Assembly: GCF_002198735.1 (NCBI RefSeq)
Contig: NZ_MWLO01000153.1
Location: 9,590 to 72,846 of the forward strand
Origin: Ideonella sp. A 288
GTDB taxonomy: Bacteria; Pseudomonadota; Gammaproteobacteria; Burkholderiales; Burkholderiaceae_C
DNA: 63,257 nt
Direction of reading: 5' to 3'
Part shown: positions 35,098 to 44,172 of the stretch, piece by piece
Layout of the letters: every line of letters starts with the position of its first letter
Numbering within the stretch: position 1 is the stretch's first letter
Translations under genes and position numbers: made by a program
Notes under the pieces: generated by a model
The model's input: the letters and a program-made list of their open reading frames with translations, nothing else
Databases searched by the model: none
What the model was told of the DNA's origin: nothing

Positions 35098-35991
35098 ATG
35101 CCCAAAGGCCCCCTCGCCGCCGCCGGCGCCTACATCCTGTGGGGCGTGTTCCCGCTGTACATCAAGCAGGTGGCCCATGTGCCGGCGCTGGAGATCGTGG
35201 TGCACCGGTCGGTGTGGTCGCTGGTCTTCGTGTTCGCGCTGCTGGCGGTGCTGCGGCGCTTCGCCTGGCTGGGCCAGGTGATGCGCCAGCCGCGGGTGCT
35301 GGGCGCCTTCCTGCTGAGCGCGCTGCTGCTGTCGTGCAACTGGCTGCTGTACGTGTGGGCCGTCAACCAGAACCGGCTGCTCGACGCGAGCCTGGGCTAC
35401 TTCATCAACCCGCTGTTCAACGTGATGCTGGGCTACGTGGTGCTGAAGGAGCGCCCGCGCCCCTGGCAATGGGCCGCCGTGGGCCTGGCCGGCGCCGGCG
35501 TGCTGTGGCTCACCGTGGCCGCGGGGCAGTTGCCGTGGGTGTCGCTGGCGCTGGCGGCCAGCTTCGGCGTGTACGGCCTGCTGCGCAAGACCGCTGCGCT
35601 GGGCGCGATGGAAGGGCTGGCGCTCGAGACGCTGCTGCTGGCCCCGCTGACCGTGGGCGTGCTGGTGGCCACGCTGTGGCGCGGCGAAGGCGCCTTCGCG
35701 CAGGGCGACTGGGCCACCGACCTGTGGCTGCTGGCCGCCGGGCCCTTCACGGCCATCCCGCTGCTGCTGTTCGCCGCCGGCGCGCGCCGGGTGACGATGG
35801 CGACGCTGGGGCTGCTGCAGTACCTGGGGCCGTCGATCCAGTTCGTGCTGGGCGTGTGGCTGTACCACGAGCCCTTCAGCGCGGTGCGCGGCGTGGGCTT
35901 CGGGCTGATCTGGGCCGCGCTGGTGCTGTACAGCGCCGAGGGCCTGTGGCGCCTGCGGCGCGGCGACAGCGCCGCGCCAGCCGCTACCTGA
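35098..35991 (+). CDS. rarD: EamA-family transporter RarD
   Basis: A 297-residue protein with about ten transmembrane helices in two EamA repeats. It shows RarD hallmarks: AGAYILWGVFPLYIKQVAHV, SCNWLLYVWAVNQNR, DASLGYFINPLFNVMLG, LGLLQYLGPSIQFVLGV. The family exports small metabolites; the substrate of RarD is not firmly known (chloramphenicol sensitivity in some hosts). The gene converges with the DUF3501 gene and overlaps its end by 8 bp. Confidence 0.92.
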   Translation: MPKGPLAAAGAYILWGVFPLYIKQVAHVPALEIVVHRSVWSLVFVFALLAVLRRFAWLGQVMRQPRVLGAFLLSALLLSCNWLLYVWAVNQNRLLDASLGYFINPLFNVMLGYVVLKERPRPWQWAAVGLAGAGVLWLTVAAGQLPWVSLALAASFGVYGLLRKTAALGAMEGLALETLLLAPLTVGVLVATLWRGEGAFAQGDWATDLWLLAAGPFTAIPLLLFAAGARRVTMATLGLLQYLGPSIQFVLGVWLYHEPFSAVRGVGFGLIWAALVLYSAEGLWRLRRGDSAAPAAT

Positions 35992-36565
35992 GGTCGCCCG
36001 CCAGGCAGGCCAGCGTCTCGGGCGCGATGACCACGTGCGCCGGGTAGTGCGTGTGGTCGCAGCCCAGCTTGACCGACGCGCCGGCGCGCACGGCCTCTCG
36101 CGCCGCAGGCGCAAATTCGAAGCGCACGAAGTGCACGGCCGAGGTCTTCTCGGCGTTCTCGCGGTCGAGGTCCTCGTCGGCGATGGCGTAGCTGCGGGCA
36201 TGGCCCTCGACCTCGACGAAGAGCCGGTCTTCGACGCCGATCAGCCGCGCCAGCTCGCGCTTGCGCTCGTGCGGATCGGGGTACTCGATCATCATCGTGG
36301 CCTTCCAGTTGCTGCCGTCGGGCACCAGCGGCGCGTAGGCATCGATCTCGGACTGGATGCCGTCCTCCTCGAAGATCTTCTCGATGCGCAGCATCTCCTG
36401 GATCTGATAACGGATGGTCTGCTCGTCCTCGAACTGCAGGCTGATGTGCTCGCCCAGGTGCACGGTGCGCAGGCGGCGGTGGGCGATGACCTCGGCCTTG
36501 TGCGCCTTGCGGTGCTTGGTGTAGGCCTCCAGCGTCATCAGGCTGTCGCGGGTGATGGGGGTCAT
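35984..36565 (-). CDS. DUF3501 family protein
   Basis: A 193-residue soluble protein matching DUF3501: TRDSLMTLEAYTKHRKAHKA, HISLQFEDEQTIRYQIQEML, MIEYPDPHERKRELARLIG. It also has a conserved His/Cys-containing end, KLGCDHTHYPAHV. Function is unproven, but the gene is typically the last of a rubrerythrin, Fe-S protein, DUF3501 set, as here. It is separated by 7 bp from the upstream Fe-S gene. Its 3' end overlaps rarD on the other strand. Confidence 0.9.
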   Translation of the reverse strand: MTPITRDSLMTLEAYTKHRKAHKAEVIAHRRLRTVHLGEHISLQFEDEQTIRYQIQEMLRIEKIFEEDGIQSEIDAYAPLVPDGSNWKATMMIEYPDPHERKRELARLIGVEDRLFVEVEGHARSYAIADEDLDRENAEKTSAVHFVRFEFAPAAREAVRAGASVKLGCDHTHYPAHVVIAPETLACLAGDLR

Positions 36566-36572
36566 GGGGGTG

Positions 36573-37925
36573 TCACTCCATTCCGTAGGCATAGCGCAGC
36601 AGGCTGAGCGGATGCTGCAGGGCCTTGGCCGGCGTGCCCGCCTGCTGCATGCCCTGGGCGATGTGGTGGCCAGCCAGCGCACAGTCGCTGCTGATGAAAT
36701 CGGGTTCGTCCTTGGCCATGGCCTTGAACACCGGCTTGCCGATCTTCAGGGCCATCGGGTGGTAGGGCGTCTTCACGCCATAGGTGCCGGCGTGGCCCGA
36801 GCAGCGCTCCACCGTGTTGAGCTGCACCTTCACCGTCTGGCCGATGAGCTTGAACATCTCCTCGGTCTTGCGGCCGATGTTCTGCACCCGGCCATGGCAG
36901 GGGATGTGGTAGCTGACCTTGCCGAGGTCGCGCTTGAAGTCGACCTTCAGCAGGCCGTCCTTCTGGCGCCCGACGAGGTACTCGAAGGGGTCGAACATCG
37001 CGCCCTTGACGAGCTGCACGTCGGCCTCGTCGGGGAACATCAGCGGCAGCTCCTGCTTGAACATCAGCGTGCAGCTGGGGATGGCGCTGACGATGGCATA
37101 GCCCTCGCGGGCGTAGCGGGCCAGCACGGGGATGTTGGCGTCCTTGTGCTTCTCGACCGACTTCAGGTCGCCGAGTTCGAGCTTGGGCATGCCGCAGCAC
37201 GATTCCTTCTCGACGATGACGTAGGGGATCGCGTTGTGTTCCAGCACCTTGACCAGGTCGTGGCCGATGCCGGGCTCGTTGTAGTTGACGTAGCAGGTGG
37301 CGAAGATGGCCACCTTGCCCGGCGTGCGCTGGCCGTCGACCACCTCGGTGGCACTGCCCTTCTTGGCGGCCGACCAGCGGAAGCGCTGGGTGGCCAGCTC
37401 GGGCATCCACGCGTCGGGGTGCACGCCCAGTGCGCCGTCCATCACCGATCGGGCGGCCTTGGTGCGGTTGATCGCATTGACCGCCTGCACCACCACCGGG
37501 ATGCCGGCGAAGCTGCCGTGCACGTCGGTGGAGGCGAGGAACTTCTCGCCCTCGCCCACCAGGCCCTGGCTGAACTTGATGGCCTTGGCGCGCAGCATCA
37601 GGTGCGGAAAGTCCAGGTTCCACTTGTGCGGCGGCACGTAGGGGCACTTGGTCATGTAGCAGAGGTCGCACAGGTAGCACTGGTCGACGACCGACCAGTA
37701 GGCTTCCTTCTTCACGCCGTGCACCTCGCCGTCCTCGGTGGCGTCCACCAGGTCGAACAGCGTCGGGAAGCTTTGACACAGGCTCACGCAGCGGCGGCAC
37801 CCGTGGCAGATGTCGAACACCCGCTCCAGCTCGGTATAGCAGTCGTCCCGGTCGTAGAACACGGGGTTCTTCCAGTCCAGCGGATGCCGGGTGGGCGCTT
37901 CGAGGTTGCCTTCGCGATTGCTCAT
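36573..37925 (-). CDS. Heterodisulfide-reductase-like Fe-S protein (GlpC/HdrD-like)
   Basis: A 450-residue protein. The N-terminus has two ferredoxin-type clusters, CHGCRRCVSLCQSFP and CYLCDLCYMTKCP. Further on come two CCG-type domains: FATCYVNYNEPG with ESCCGMPKLE, and CHGRVQNIGRKTEE with ERCSGHAG. These bind a non-cubane or [4Fe-4S] cluster in HdrB/GlpC proteins. It probably passes electrons to or from rubrerythrin in a peroxide-reducing system. It lies downstream of rubrerythrin after a hairpin at 37951-37975 that could reduce its expression. Confidence 0.9.
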   Translation of the reverse strand: MSNREGNLEAPTRHPLDWKNPVFYDRDDCYTELERVFDICHGCRRCVSLCQSFPTLFDLVDATEDGEVHGVKKEAYWSVVDQCYLCDLCYMTKCPYVPPHKWNLDFPHLMLRAKAIKFSQGLVGEGEKFLASTDVHGSFAGIPVVVQAVNAINRTKAARSVMDGALGVHPDAWMPELATQRFRWSAAKKGSATEVVDGQRTPGKVAIFATCYVNYNEPGIGHDLVKVLEHNAIPYVIVEKESCCGMPKLELGDLKSVEKHKDANIPVLARYAREGYAIVSAIPSCTLMFKQELPLMFPDEADVQLVKGAMFDPFEYLVGRQKDGLLKVDFKRDLGKVSYHIPCHGRVQNIGRKTEEMFKLIGQTVKVQLNTVERCSGHAGTYGVKTPYHPMALKIGKPVFKAMAKDEPDFISSDCALAGHHIAQGMQQAGTPAKALQHPLSLLRYAYGME

Positions 37926-37950
37926 GGACAGGTCCGGTGTGCGGGAAGAA

Positions 37951-37975
37951 ACAAGGGGCCACGAAAGCCCCTTGT
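37951..37975 (-). terminator. Hairpin between rubrerythrin and Fe-S protein genes
   Basis: ACAAGGGGC and GCCCCTTGT form a perfect 9-bp stem with a 7-nt loop. On the minus strand it is followed by TTCTTCC. It stands between the rubrerythrin stop and the next start, so it may partly terminate or stabilise the upstream message and give rubrerythrin more product than the distal genes. Confidence 0.65.
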
Positions 37976-37997
37976 TCGGTCAGGACAAGCCAGTCGT

Positions 37998-38417
37998 TCA
38001 GTCGACCAGCTGGTCCAGCGCCTTCTGGTAACGGTTGGCGTGCGAGCGCTCGGCCTTGGCCAGCGTCTCGAACCAGTCGGCGATCTCGTCGAAGCCTTCG
38101 GCGCGGGCCGTCTTGGCCATGCCCGGGTACATGTCGGTGTACTCGTGCGTCTCGCCGGCGACGGCCGCCTTCAGGTTGTCGCGCGTCGGTCCGATCGGCA
38201 GGCCGGTGGCCGGATCGCCCACGGCCTCGAGGAACTCGAGGTGCCCGTGCGCATGGCCCGTCTCGCCCTCTGCCGTCGAGCGGAACAGGGCGGCGACGTC
38301 GTTCTGACCTTCGATGTCGGCCTTGTTTGCGAAATACAGGTACCGGCGGTTGGCCTGCGATTCGCCCGCGAAGGCGTCCTTCAGGTGTTGCTCGGTCTTA
38401 GAACCCTTCAAGCCCAT
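37998..38417 (-). CDS. Rubrerythrin
   Basis: A 139-residue diiron protein with the two ExxH-type motifs of the ferritin-like fold ([73 protein letters not shown]). It lacks the C-terminal rubredoxin domain of classical rubrerythrins, as is common in proteobacterial forms. It reduces hydrogen peroxide to water. The ATG at 38417 follows GAGGAG at 7 nt. An OxyR-like site lies 90-126 bp upstream. Confidence 0.93.
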   Translation of the reverse strand: MGLKGSKTEQHLKDAFAGESQANRRYLYFANKADIEGQNDVAALFRSTAEGETGHAHGHLEFLEAVGDPATGLPIGPTRDNLKAAVAGETHEYTDMYPGMAKTARAEGFDEIADWFETLAKAERSHANRYQKALDQLVD

Positions 38418-38506
38418 TTGAAGCTCCTCTTCGATGGTAGGTCGGCGGTCACCCGCGATCACGGGCGGCACCACCGAACGCTACCAAACACCCCACGGCG
38501 GGGCCA

Positions 38507-38543
38507 ATGCAAACCTTCTATGTGATGCATAGCACTTGACTAT
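38507..38543. promoter_or_regulatory. OxyR-like binding site upstream of rubrerythrin
   Basis: Pattern ATgc-N7-CTAT-N7-ATAG-N7-CTAT. Three of four tetranucleotides match the OxyR consensus (ATAG-N7-CTAT twice, joined by N7) exactly and with correct spacing; the first matches 2 of 4. In DNA this GC-rich such a match is unlikely by chance. It would let peroxide-oxidised OxyR drive the rubrerythrin operon. Confidence 0.7.
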
Positions 38544-38626
38544 GATCAAGCAAGAGGCCATAGGAATGTTACCGCAGACCAAGTGCGGCGGGACGCCGCC
38601 ACCGACGCGCGCCTCGAGACGCGGGA

Positions 38627-39481
38627 TCAGACCAGGCCGAGGAGCCGCAGAGTCAGGTGGTGCGCACGGCCTGCGGGGTCGACCAGGTCCTCCATCACGG
38701 TGAAGTGATTGCGGCGTACCAGTTCTTCGCACACCGGCACCGTGCTGGGCCCCCACTGGTCGCGGATGAGCCGGTTCTGCCGCACGAACTCATCGCTTTC
38801 GTCGGCACCCACCAGTGCATGCAGCGGCCCACGCGGCCGCGGGAAGAAGGCCGGGCTCATGCGGCGCACGGTGGCCGGGGTGAGCTGCAGGTCGCCCTGC
38901 AGGAAGGGCGTCAGGCGGATCGGCTCGAGATCGAACAGGCCCGACAGCGACAGGCCCCCGGCCAGCAGGCGCTGCGGCAGGTCGTCGCCCAGGTCGCGCC
39001 AGCGGCAGGCCAGCAGCATCGACGCCAGGTGCCCGCCGGCCGAGTGCCCGGCCACGACGATGCGCGACGCATCGCCACCGAACTCGGCCGCATGGCGCCA
39101 GACCCAGGCCACGGCCTGCGCCACCTGCAGCGCGATCTGCTCCATCGTCACCGCCGGGCACAGGCCGTAGTTGGGCACCACCACTGCGGCGCCAGCCTCC
39201 ACGAAGACCGGCGCGACGAACGAATGGTCGGCCTTGTCGAGCGAGCGCCAGTAGCCGCCGTGGATGAACACCAGCACCGGCGAGCCGGGCCGTGCGGCCG
39301 GGAACACATCGAGCCGCTCTGCCGGCGACTCGCCGTACGGCAGGTCGAGCCGGTGGGTGAGCCCCTGGCGCGCCAGCGCCGATGCCTCGGCCCACCGCGA
39401 CAGCAGTTGGGCATGCTCGGGCACGCGGGCGCGGTTGTTGTACTGGGCGTCGTGCCATGCGTCGTCATGGGATGCGGCCAT
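38627..39481 (-). CDS. Alpha/beta hydrolase (kynurenine formamidase-like)
   Basis: A 284-residue hydrolase. It has oxyanion motif VFIHGGYWRSLDKADHS, the nucleophile elbow AGHSAGGHLAS, catalytic Asp near VGADESDEF and His in RRNHFTVMEDL. HGGYW followed by DK is typical of the formamidase/esterase subgroup that includes arylformamidases. Other kyn genes are not nearby, so substrate is uncertain. The ATG at 39481 has GGAG 8 nt upstream. Confidence 0.85.
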   Translation of the reverse strand: MAASHDDAWHDAQYNNRARVPEHAQLLSRWAEASALARQGLTHRLDLPYGESPAERLDVFPAARPGSPVLVFIHGGYWRSLDKADHSFVAPVFVEAGAAVVVPNYGLCPAVTMEQIALQVAQAVAWVWRHAAEFGGDASRIVVAGHSAGGHLASMLLACRWRDLGDDLPQRLLAGGLSLSGLFDLEPIRLTPFLQGDLQLTPATVRRMSPAFFPRPRGPLHALVGADESDEFVRQNRLIRDQWGPSTVPVCEELVRRNHFTVMEDLVDPAGRAHHLTLRLLGLV

Positions 39482-39583
39482 CGTCGGGTCTCCAGGTGTC
39501 GCGGACGGGGCGCATTGTCCACAGTCCGCAGCCTCGGCGGTCAACGCCGCAGCACAAAGGTGCTGCTAGAATTTACGGCTGAT

Positions 39584-39659
<76 letters not shown>

Positions 39660-39701
39660 AGTCAAGGTCCCGGGCCGTTCCAAGCGGCACCAGGACACCG
39701 G

Positions 39702-39737
39702 AAAAGCCCTCAGGCCTCAACGCCTCGGGGCTTTTTT
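39702..39737 (+). terminator. Rho-independent terminator after tRNA-Ala
   Basis: AAAAGCCC pairs with GGGCTTTTTT, with inner AGGC/GCCT pairing around CTCAAC, and ends in a run of six T. Well placed 43 bp after the tRNA 3' end. The following 230 bp up to 39968 show no gene. Confidence 0.88.
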
Positions 39738-39968
39738 CTTGGCGCGCGGGGCCCCCGGCGATCACTCACGATCCGAACGCACAGTGCAGGGACTTCGGCA
39801 GCCGCCAGTGGCGTTTCGGTTCTCCTGCCGAAGTCATTGCGTCGTCCAGCACACACACAGTCTGATGCAGTTGCGTCGACCCAATGTTCGCCAGTGCCCG
39901 GACAGGCCGCGGTCAGCGCGGAAGACTCGCCCTGCGCTGAAGAGTCAGCGAATCAGAAGCGAGCAGCC

Positions 39969-40343
39969 ATGCGAGAAAGAACCGAATCCTTCATCAAGGC
40001 AGAAGCGGCGGGCCACACCTGGGAACGGCGCATTCCGCGGCCTGGGGACGGCCATGTGCTGGGCCACACGCAGAACTGGCTGAACGCGCTGCCTGTGGGC
40101 ATTCGCCCTGTCCATTTGCAGCAGGACTTCCCGCGCATTGCCAACGAAGTGTCTCGGCTTTGGTCCGAAACCACTGCGCTCGACCGTTACTTCGGCGAAA
40201 AGGAATTCAGCCCTCGCGTGGACCGCAGCGGATTCCCACCCCTGGTGAAGGAGGAGTTGCTGGCGATGCACCGCTACTCGTTGCGCATTCGGCCCGTCCC
40301 CTACGAGCAGCGCGCGTTGCAGCGACGGTCGCTCCTGGTTTGA
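39969..40343 (+). CDS. Hypothetical protein
   Basis: A 124-residue cytoplasmic protein with no motif I can name. It is moderately basic, with blocks such as TWERRIPRPGDGHVLGHTQN and LHMHRYSLR-like C-terminal stretches. Only one in-frame ATG is available (39969). The upstream region 39740-39968 is less GC-rich and without genes, and the gene stands alone between tRNA-Ala and copZ, so it could have been acquired at the tRNA. Function unknown. Confidence 0.6.
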   Translation: MRERTESFIKAEAAGHTWERRIPRPGDGHVLGHTQNWLNALPVGIRPVHLQQDFPRIANEVSRLWSETTALDRYFGEKEFSPRVDRSGFPPLVKEELLAMHRYSLRIRPVPYEQRALQRRSLLV

Positions 40344-40377
40344 GCGACGCGGCGGTCGGTTCGCGCCGACCGCAGGG

Positions 40378-40656
40378 TCAGGCGCAGCCGCCTTGCCCGC
40401 AGCAGCAAGCCTTGCGCTCAGGCGTCGCGCCGATGGCCGCCACGCTGACCGGGCGCTCGATCGGCACGGGCGTGTACCCCGCCTCGGTGATGGCCCCACC
40501 CAACGCGATGACGTCGGCCTCGCCGGGCTCGATGTCGACGCGGTGGGTCGCGAGGTCGAACTGCAGCCGGGCCGTGGTGTCGACGCCGTGGACGGCCTTG
40601 GTGATGGCGCTGACGCAGTGACCGCAGGTCATGTCGTCGACTTGGAAGGAGATCAT
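40378..40656 (-). CDS. copZ: Copper chaperone, heavy-metal-associated domain (CopZ-like)
   Basis: A 92-residue protein with an HMA domain: MTCGHCVSAITKAV carries the Cu(I)-binding CxxC, and EAGYTPVPIE ends the fold. It extends beyond the usual 65-70 residues with a Cys-rich tail (ACCCGQGGCA) that could bind a further metal. It should carry Cu(I) to CopA and CueR. It is divergent from copA and has its own CueR-type promoter at 40691-40721. Confidence 0.9.
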   Translation of the reverse strand: MISFQVDDMTCGHCVSAITKAVHGVDTTARLQFDLATHRVDIEPGEADVIALGGAITEAGYTPVPIERPVSVAAIGATPERKACCCGQGGCA

Positions 40657-40690
40657 GGTGTGCCTCTGGGTGTCGTGGATTCGACGCTGC

Positions 40691-40721
40691 ACTCTGAAGC
40701 CTGCCATCGTTGGAAGGTCAA
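40691..40721 (-). promoter_or_regulatory. CueR-type promoter of copZ
   Basis: On the minus strand, TTGACC (-35), then a 19-bp spacer containing CCAACGATGG as imperfect dyad, then CAGAGT (-10). A spacer of 19 rather than 17 bp with a dyad inside is characteristic of promoters that MerR-family activators untwist. The copZ start is 35 bp downstream of the -10. Confidence 0.7.
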
Positions 40722-40772
40722 GCCGGGGGCGTGAATGACCCTGCCCGCCGCGCTGCCATGGGATGGGCCGGC

Positions 40773-40803
40773 TTGACCTTCCCATCATGGGAATCTCGAC
40801 GAT
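40773..40803 (+). promoter_or_regulatory. CueR-type promoter of copA
   Basis: TTGACC, a 19-bp spacer with the perfect dyad TTCCCATCATGGGAA, then GACGAT as -10. Same architecture as the copZ promoter on the other strand, 52 bp away. Transcription would start about 30 bp before the copA ATG at 40840. Confidence 0.75.
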
Positions 40804-40839
40804 GCCTCCTCGCCGACCTTCGGCATCAGGAGCATCCTC

Positions 40840-43089
40840 ATGAGCCAAGCCCCAAGCCACGCATCCCGGAGATCCCTCGACCTGCAGATCGAGGGCATGA
40901 CCTGCGCCTCGTGCGCCACACGCGTCGAGAAGGCGCTCGGCCGGGTCCCCGGCGTGACCCTGGCCACGGTGAACCTGGCCACGGAACGCGCCACCGTGCA
41001 CGGTGGCGCCGAGCTCGCGGCCGACGTGCTGGCCGCCGCGGTGCGCCAGGCCGGGTACGCGGTGCGCGAAGCGGACGAAGCGCCCTCGCCCGCCGGCGGT
41101 CGCCTTCCGCCAGGGTGGCCGGTCATGGCAGGCGCGGCATTGACGCTGCCGCTGGTGGCTCCGATGCTGCTGCAATGGGTCGGCTTCGACTGGATGCTCG
41201 AGGGCTGGCTGCAGTGGCTGCTGGCCACGCCGGTGCAGTTCTGGCTGGGCTGGCGCTTCTACCGCGCCGGCTGGCTGGCACTTCGTGCCGGCACCGGCAA
41301 CATGGACCTGCTCGTGGCCCTGGGCACCTCGGCGGCCTACGGCCTGTCGATCTACCTGCTCGTCCGCCATGCGGACCATGGCACGCCCCACCTCTACTTC
41401 GAGGCCTCGGCGGCGGTGATCACGCTGGTGCTGCTCGGCAAGTGGCTGGAGGGCCGCGCCAAGCGCCAGACGACGGACGCGATCCGGGCGCTGAACGCCC
41501 TGCGGCCCGCCACCGCGCGGGTGTTGCGGGACGGGGTCGAGGTCGACCTGCCGGTCGAACGGGTCGCCGTGGGCGATCTCGTGCGGGTTCGCCCCGGCGA
41601 GCGCGTGGCGGTCGACGGCCAGGTGATGGACGGCCGCAGCCACGTCGACGAATCGCTGATCACCGGCGAGTCCCTGCCCGTCGCCAAGGCGCCCGGCGAC
41701 CGGGTGACGGGCGGCGCCATCAACGCCGAAGGCGCGCTGACGCTGAAGACGCTGGCCGTCGGCGCCGAAACCACGCTGGCCCGCATCGTGCGCATGGTCG
41801 AGTCGGCCCAGGCCGCCAAGGCGCCCATCCAGCGCATGGTGGACAGGGTCAGCGCCGTGTTCGTGCCCGTGGTGCTGGGCATCGCGCTGATGACACTGGC
41901 GGGCTGGGTGGTGGCCAGCGGCGACTGGGAGCAGGCCGTGGTGCATGCCGTGGCGGTGCTGGTGATTGCCTGCCCCTGCGCACTGGGCCTGGCGACGCCG
42001 ACCGCCATCATGGTGGGCACCGGCGTGGCCGCGCGGCAGGGCATCCTGATCAGGGACGCCCAGGCGCTCGAACGGGCCCACGGCACCACCACGGTCGTCT
42101 TCGACAAGACCGGCACCCTCACCGAGGGTCGGCCCTCGCTGGCCGCCGTGCACGCCGCACCTGGCCAGACCCGGGAGTCGGTACTGCGGCTGGCGGCAGC
42201 GCTGCAGCAGTCGAGCGAACACCCCCTGGCGCGCGCGGTGATGGACGCGGTGCGGGCCGAGCATGTGTCGGCGGCCCTGTCGCAGGACGCGAAGGCGCTG
42301 CCGGGCCGCGGCCTGCAGGCCACGGTGAACGGCGCGGTCGTGCTGCTGGGCAGCAGCCGCCTGATGCACGAGCGCCAGGTGCCGGCGGGTGCGCTGGCCG
42401 AGGCCGGGCATCGGCTCGAGCGCCAGGGCCGCACGGTGTCGTGGTTGATGCGCGAGACCGGCGAGCGCACCGAACTGCTGGGCCTGCTGGCCTTCGGCGA
42501 TGCCCTCAAGGCCACGGCCCACGAGGCCGTGTCGCGCCTGCACGCCCTGGGCCTCGAGACCGTGCTGCTCACCGGCGACAACCGCGGCAGTGCCGACGCC
42601 GTGGCGCGCGAACTGGGCATCCGGCAGGTCCACGCGGAGGTGCTGCCGGGCGACAAGGCGGCCGTCGTCCAGGGCCTGCGCGCGGCGGGGCGGGTGGTGG
42701 CGATGGTGGGCGACGGCCTCAACGACGCGCCAGCCCTGGCCGCGGCCGACATCGGCATCGCCATGGCCACCGGCACCGACGTGGCCATGGAGGTGGCCGG
42801 CATCACCCTGATGCGGGGCGACCCGCGGCTGGTGGCCGATTCGCTGGAGGTGTCGCGCCGCACCCATGCCACCTTGAAGCGCGGCCTGTTCTGGGCCTTC
42901 GCCTACAACGTGGTCGGCATCCCCCTGGCGGCGCTCGGAATGCTGAGCCCGGTGATCGCTGGCGCGGCCATGGCCCTGAGCAGCGTCAGCGTGGTCGGCA
43001 ACGCCCTGCTGCTGCGCCGCTGGCGCGCTGCCGCCGGACAGGACCAGAATCGGGTGCCGGTCGACCCCGCGCGAACGGCCGCCGCCTGA
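40840..43089 (+). CDS. copA: Cu(I)-exporting P1B-type ATPase CopA
   Basis: A 749-residue membrane ATPase pumping Cu(I) from cytoplasm to periplasm. One N-terminal HMA domain ([15 protein letters not shown]), eight membrane helices with the CPC metal site (Cys378-Pro-Cys380 in [13 protein letters not shown]), TGES phosphatase loop, phosphorylated Asp422 in [21 protein letters not shown] with the P1B His-Pro, and [20 protein letters not shown]. All catalytic residues are intact. cueR follows after 10 bp, so sensor and pump are co-expressed. Confidence 0.97.
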   Translation: MSQAPSHASRRSLDLQIEGMTCASCATRVEKALGRVPGVTLATVNLATERATVHGGAELAADVLAAAVRQAGYAVREADEAPSPAGGRLPPGWPVMAGAALTLPLVAPMLLQWVGFDWMLEGWLQWLLATPVQFWLGWRFYRAGWLALRAGTGNMDLLVALGTSAAYGLSIYLLVRHADHGTPHLYFEASAAVITLVLLGKWLEGRAKRQTTDAIRALNALRPATARVLRDGVEVDLPVERVAVGDLVRVRPGERVAVDGQVMDGRSHVDESLITGESLPVAKAPGDRVTGGAINAEGALTLKTLAVGAETTLARIVRMVESAQAAKAPIQRMVDRVSAVFVPVVLGIALMTLAGWVVASGDWEQAVVHAVAVLVIACPCALGLATPTAIMVGTGVAARQGILIRDAQALERAHGTTTVVFDKTGTLTEGRPSLAAVHAAPGQTRESVLRLAAALQQSSEHPLARAVMDAVRAEHVSAALSQDAKALPGRGLQATVNGAVVLLGSSRLMHERQVPAGALAEAGHRLERQGRTVSWLMRETGERTELLGLLAFGDALKATAHEAVSRLHALGLETVLLTGDNRGSADAVARELGIRQVHAEVLPGDKAAVVQGLRAAGRVVAMVGDGLNDAPALAAADIGIAMATGTDVAMEVAGITLMRGDPRLVADSLEVSRRTHATLKRGLFWAFAYNVVGIPLAALGMLSPVIAGAAMALSSVSVVGNALLLRRWRAAAGQDQNRVPVDPARTAAA

Positions 43090-43099
43090 AGGACACCCC

Positions 43100-43558
43100 A
43101 TGCAAGCAATGAACATCGGCGAGGCCGCCAAGGCCTCCGGCGTCTCGGCCAAGATGATCCGGCACTACGAGGGCGTCGGCCTGGTGGCGGCCCCGACCCG
43201 CACCGACTCCGGCTATCGGCAGTACACCGAGGCCGAGGTGCACACGCTGCGCTTCATCCGCCAGGCCCGCGACCTGGGCTTCTCGATCCAGGAGATCGGC
43301 GAGTTGGTGAACCTGTGGCAGAACCGCAGGCGGCCGAGCCGGTTGGTCAAGGCCCTGGCCCAGTCGCACATCGAGGCGCTCGAACAGAAGGCCCAGGAAC
43401 TGCTGGCCATGAAGAGCACGCTCGAACATCTGGTGCACTGCTGCCATGGCGACGATCGGCCCGAGTGCCCCATCCTGGACAGCCTGGCGGAGCCAGGCCC
43501 TCCCGCGAAGGCCGTCAAGGTGCCGGCACGGGCCAGGCGCGGGTTCTCGGTGCGATGA
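43100..43558 (+). CDS. cueR: Cu(I)-responsive MerR-family regulator CueR
   Basis: A 152-residue regulator: winged HTH (NIGEAAKASGVSAKMIRHYE, GYRQYTEAEVHTLRFI), dimerisation helix, and metal loop CCHGDDRPEC in which two Cys are separated by seven residues as in CueR. It distorts the 19-bp-spaced promoters of copZ and copA when Cu(I) is bound. AAGGA lies 6 nt before the ATG at 43100; a second ATG at 43109 is less well placed. The C-terminal 25 residues beyond the metal loop are a basic extension. Confidence 0.94.
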   Translation: MQAMNIGEAAKASGVSAKMIRHYEGVGLVAAPTRTDSGYRQYTEAEVHTLRFIRQARDLGFSIQEIGELVNLWQNRRRPSRLVKALAQSHIEALEQKAQELLAMKSTLEHLVHCCHGDDRPECPILDSLAEPGPPAKAVKVPARARRGFSVR

Positions 43559-43618
43559 GATCACGGGCAATGGTCCGGACCGGATCGCGTCGCGGGCAAA
43601 TCCGCTAGAGTCCGACCC

Positions 43619-44071
43619 ATGCAGGTCTGGCTCAGGCTCATGATCGTCTGGTTCATTGCGCTGGCGCTTCCCGTCCAGGGGATGGCGGGCGCGGCCATGA
43701 TGCATTGCGGGCCGGGCCATCACGGCCCGGACGCCGCACTGACCATGCCGCACGACCACGGTTCGGCGCACGGTTCAGCGCACGATGAAGGCGCGACCGC
43801 TCATCATCACGCGGCCATGGCCGACAGCGCCGACCTGGCCGACGCCACCGCGTCCCCGCAGGATAAGGCACCGTCAGGGGCAGTCACCGACCTGTCCAAG
43901 GCCAAGTGCAGCGCCTGCGCGGCGTGCTGTGCCAGTGCCGCCCTGCCGAGCGCCAGCGCGCCCATCGCCCAGTCGGCCAATGCGCCGACGGTGTTTGCCG
44001 AAGCGCTGGTCACCGTCGACGCCTTCGCGTCCGACGGCCCCGACCGACCTCCCCGCCCCCTGCTCGCGTAG
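43619..44071 (+). CDS. His- and Cys-containing exported protein of copper cluster
   Basis: A 150-residue exported protein. After a signal peptide (LMIVWFIALALPVQGMAGA) it has several Met/His clusters (MMHCGPGHHG, MPHDHGSAHGSAHD, AHHHAAMADS). A Cys cluster (AKCSACAACC) followed by a hydrophobic helix region comes next. Such composition suits periplasmic Cu binding. It lies 60 bp after cueR and opens the next part of the resistance cluster. No formal family assigned. Confidence 0.72.
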   Translation: MQVWLRLMIVWFIALALPVQGMAGAAMMHCGPGHHGPDAALTMPHDHGSAHGSAHDEGATAHHHAAMADSADLADATASPQDKAPSGAVTDLSKAKCSACAACCASAALPSASAPIAQSANAPTVFAEALVTVDAFASDGPDRPPRPLLA

Positions 44072-44172
44072 CTGGCCTGCGACCCGCGTGTCCCGACACG
44101 ACGGGGTCTGCCAGGCCCGGTCGCTCCCTGCCGCATCGGCATGGGAGTTCCTGACGTCGACGCGAGGACACG

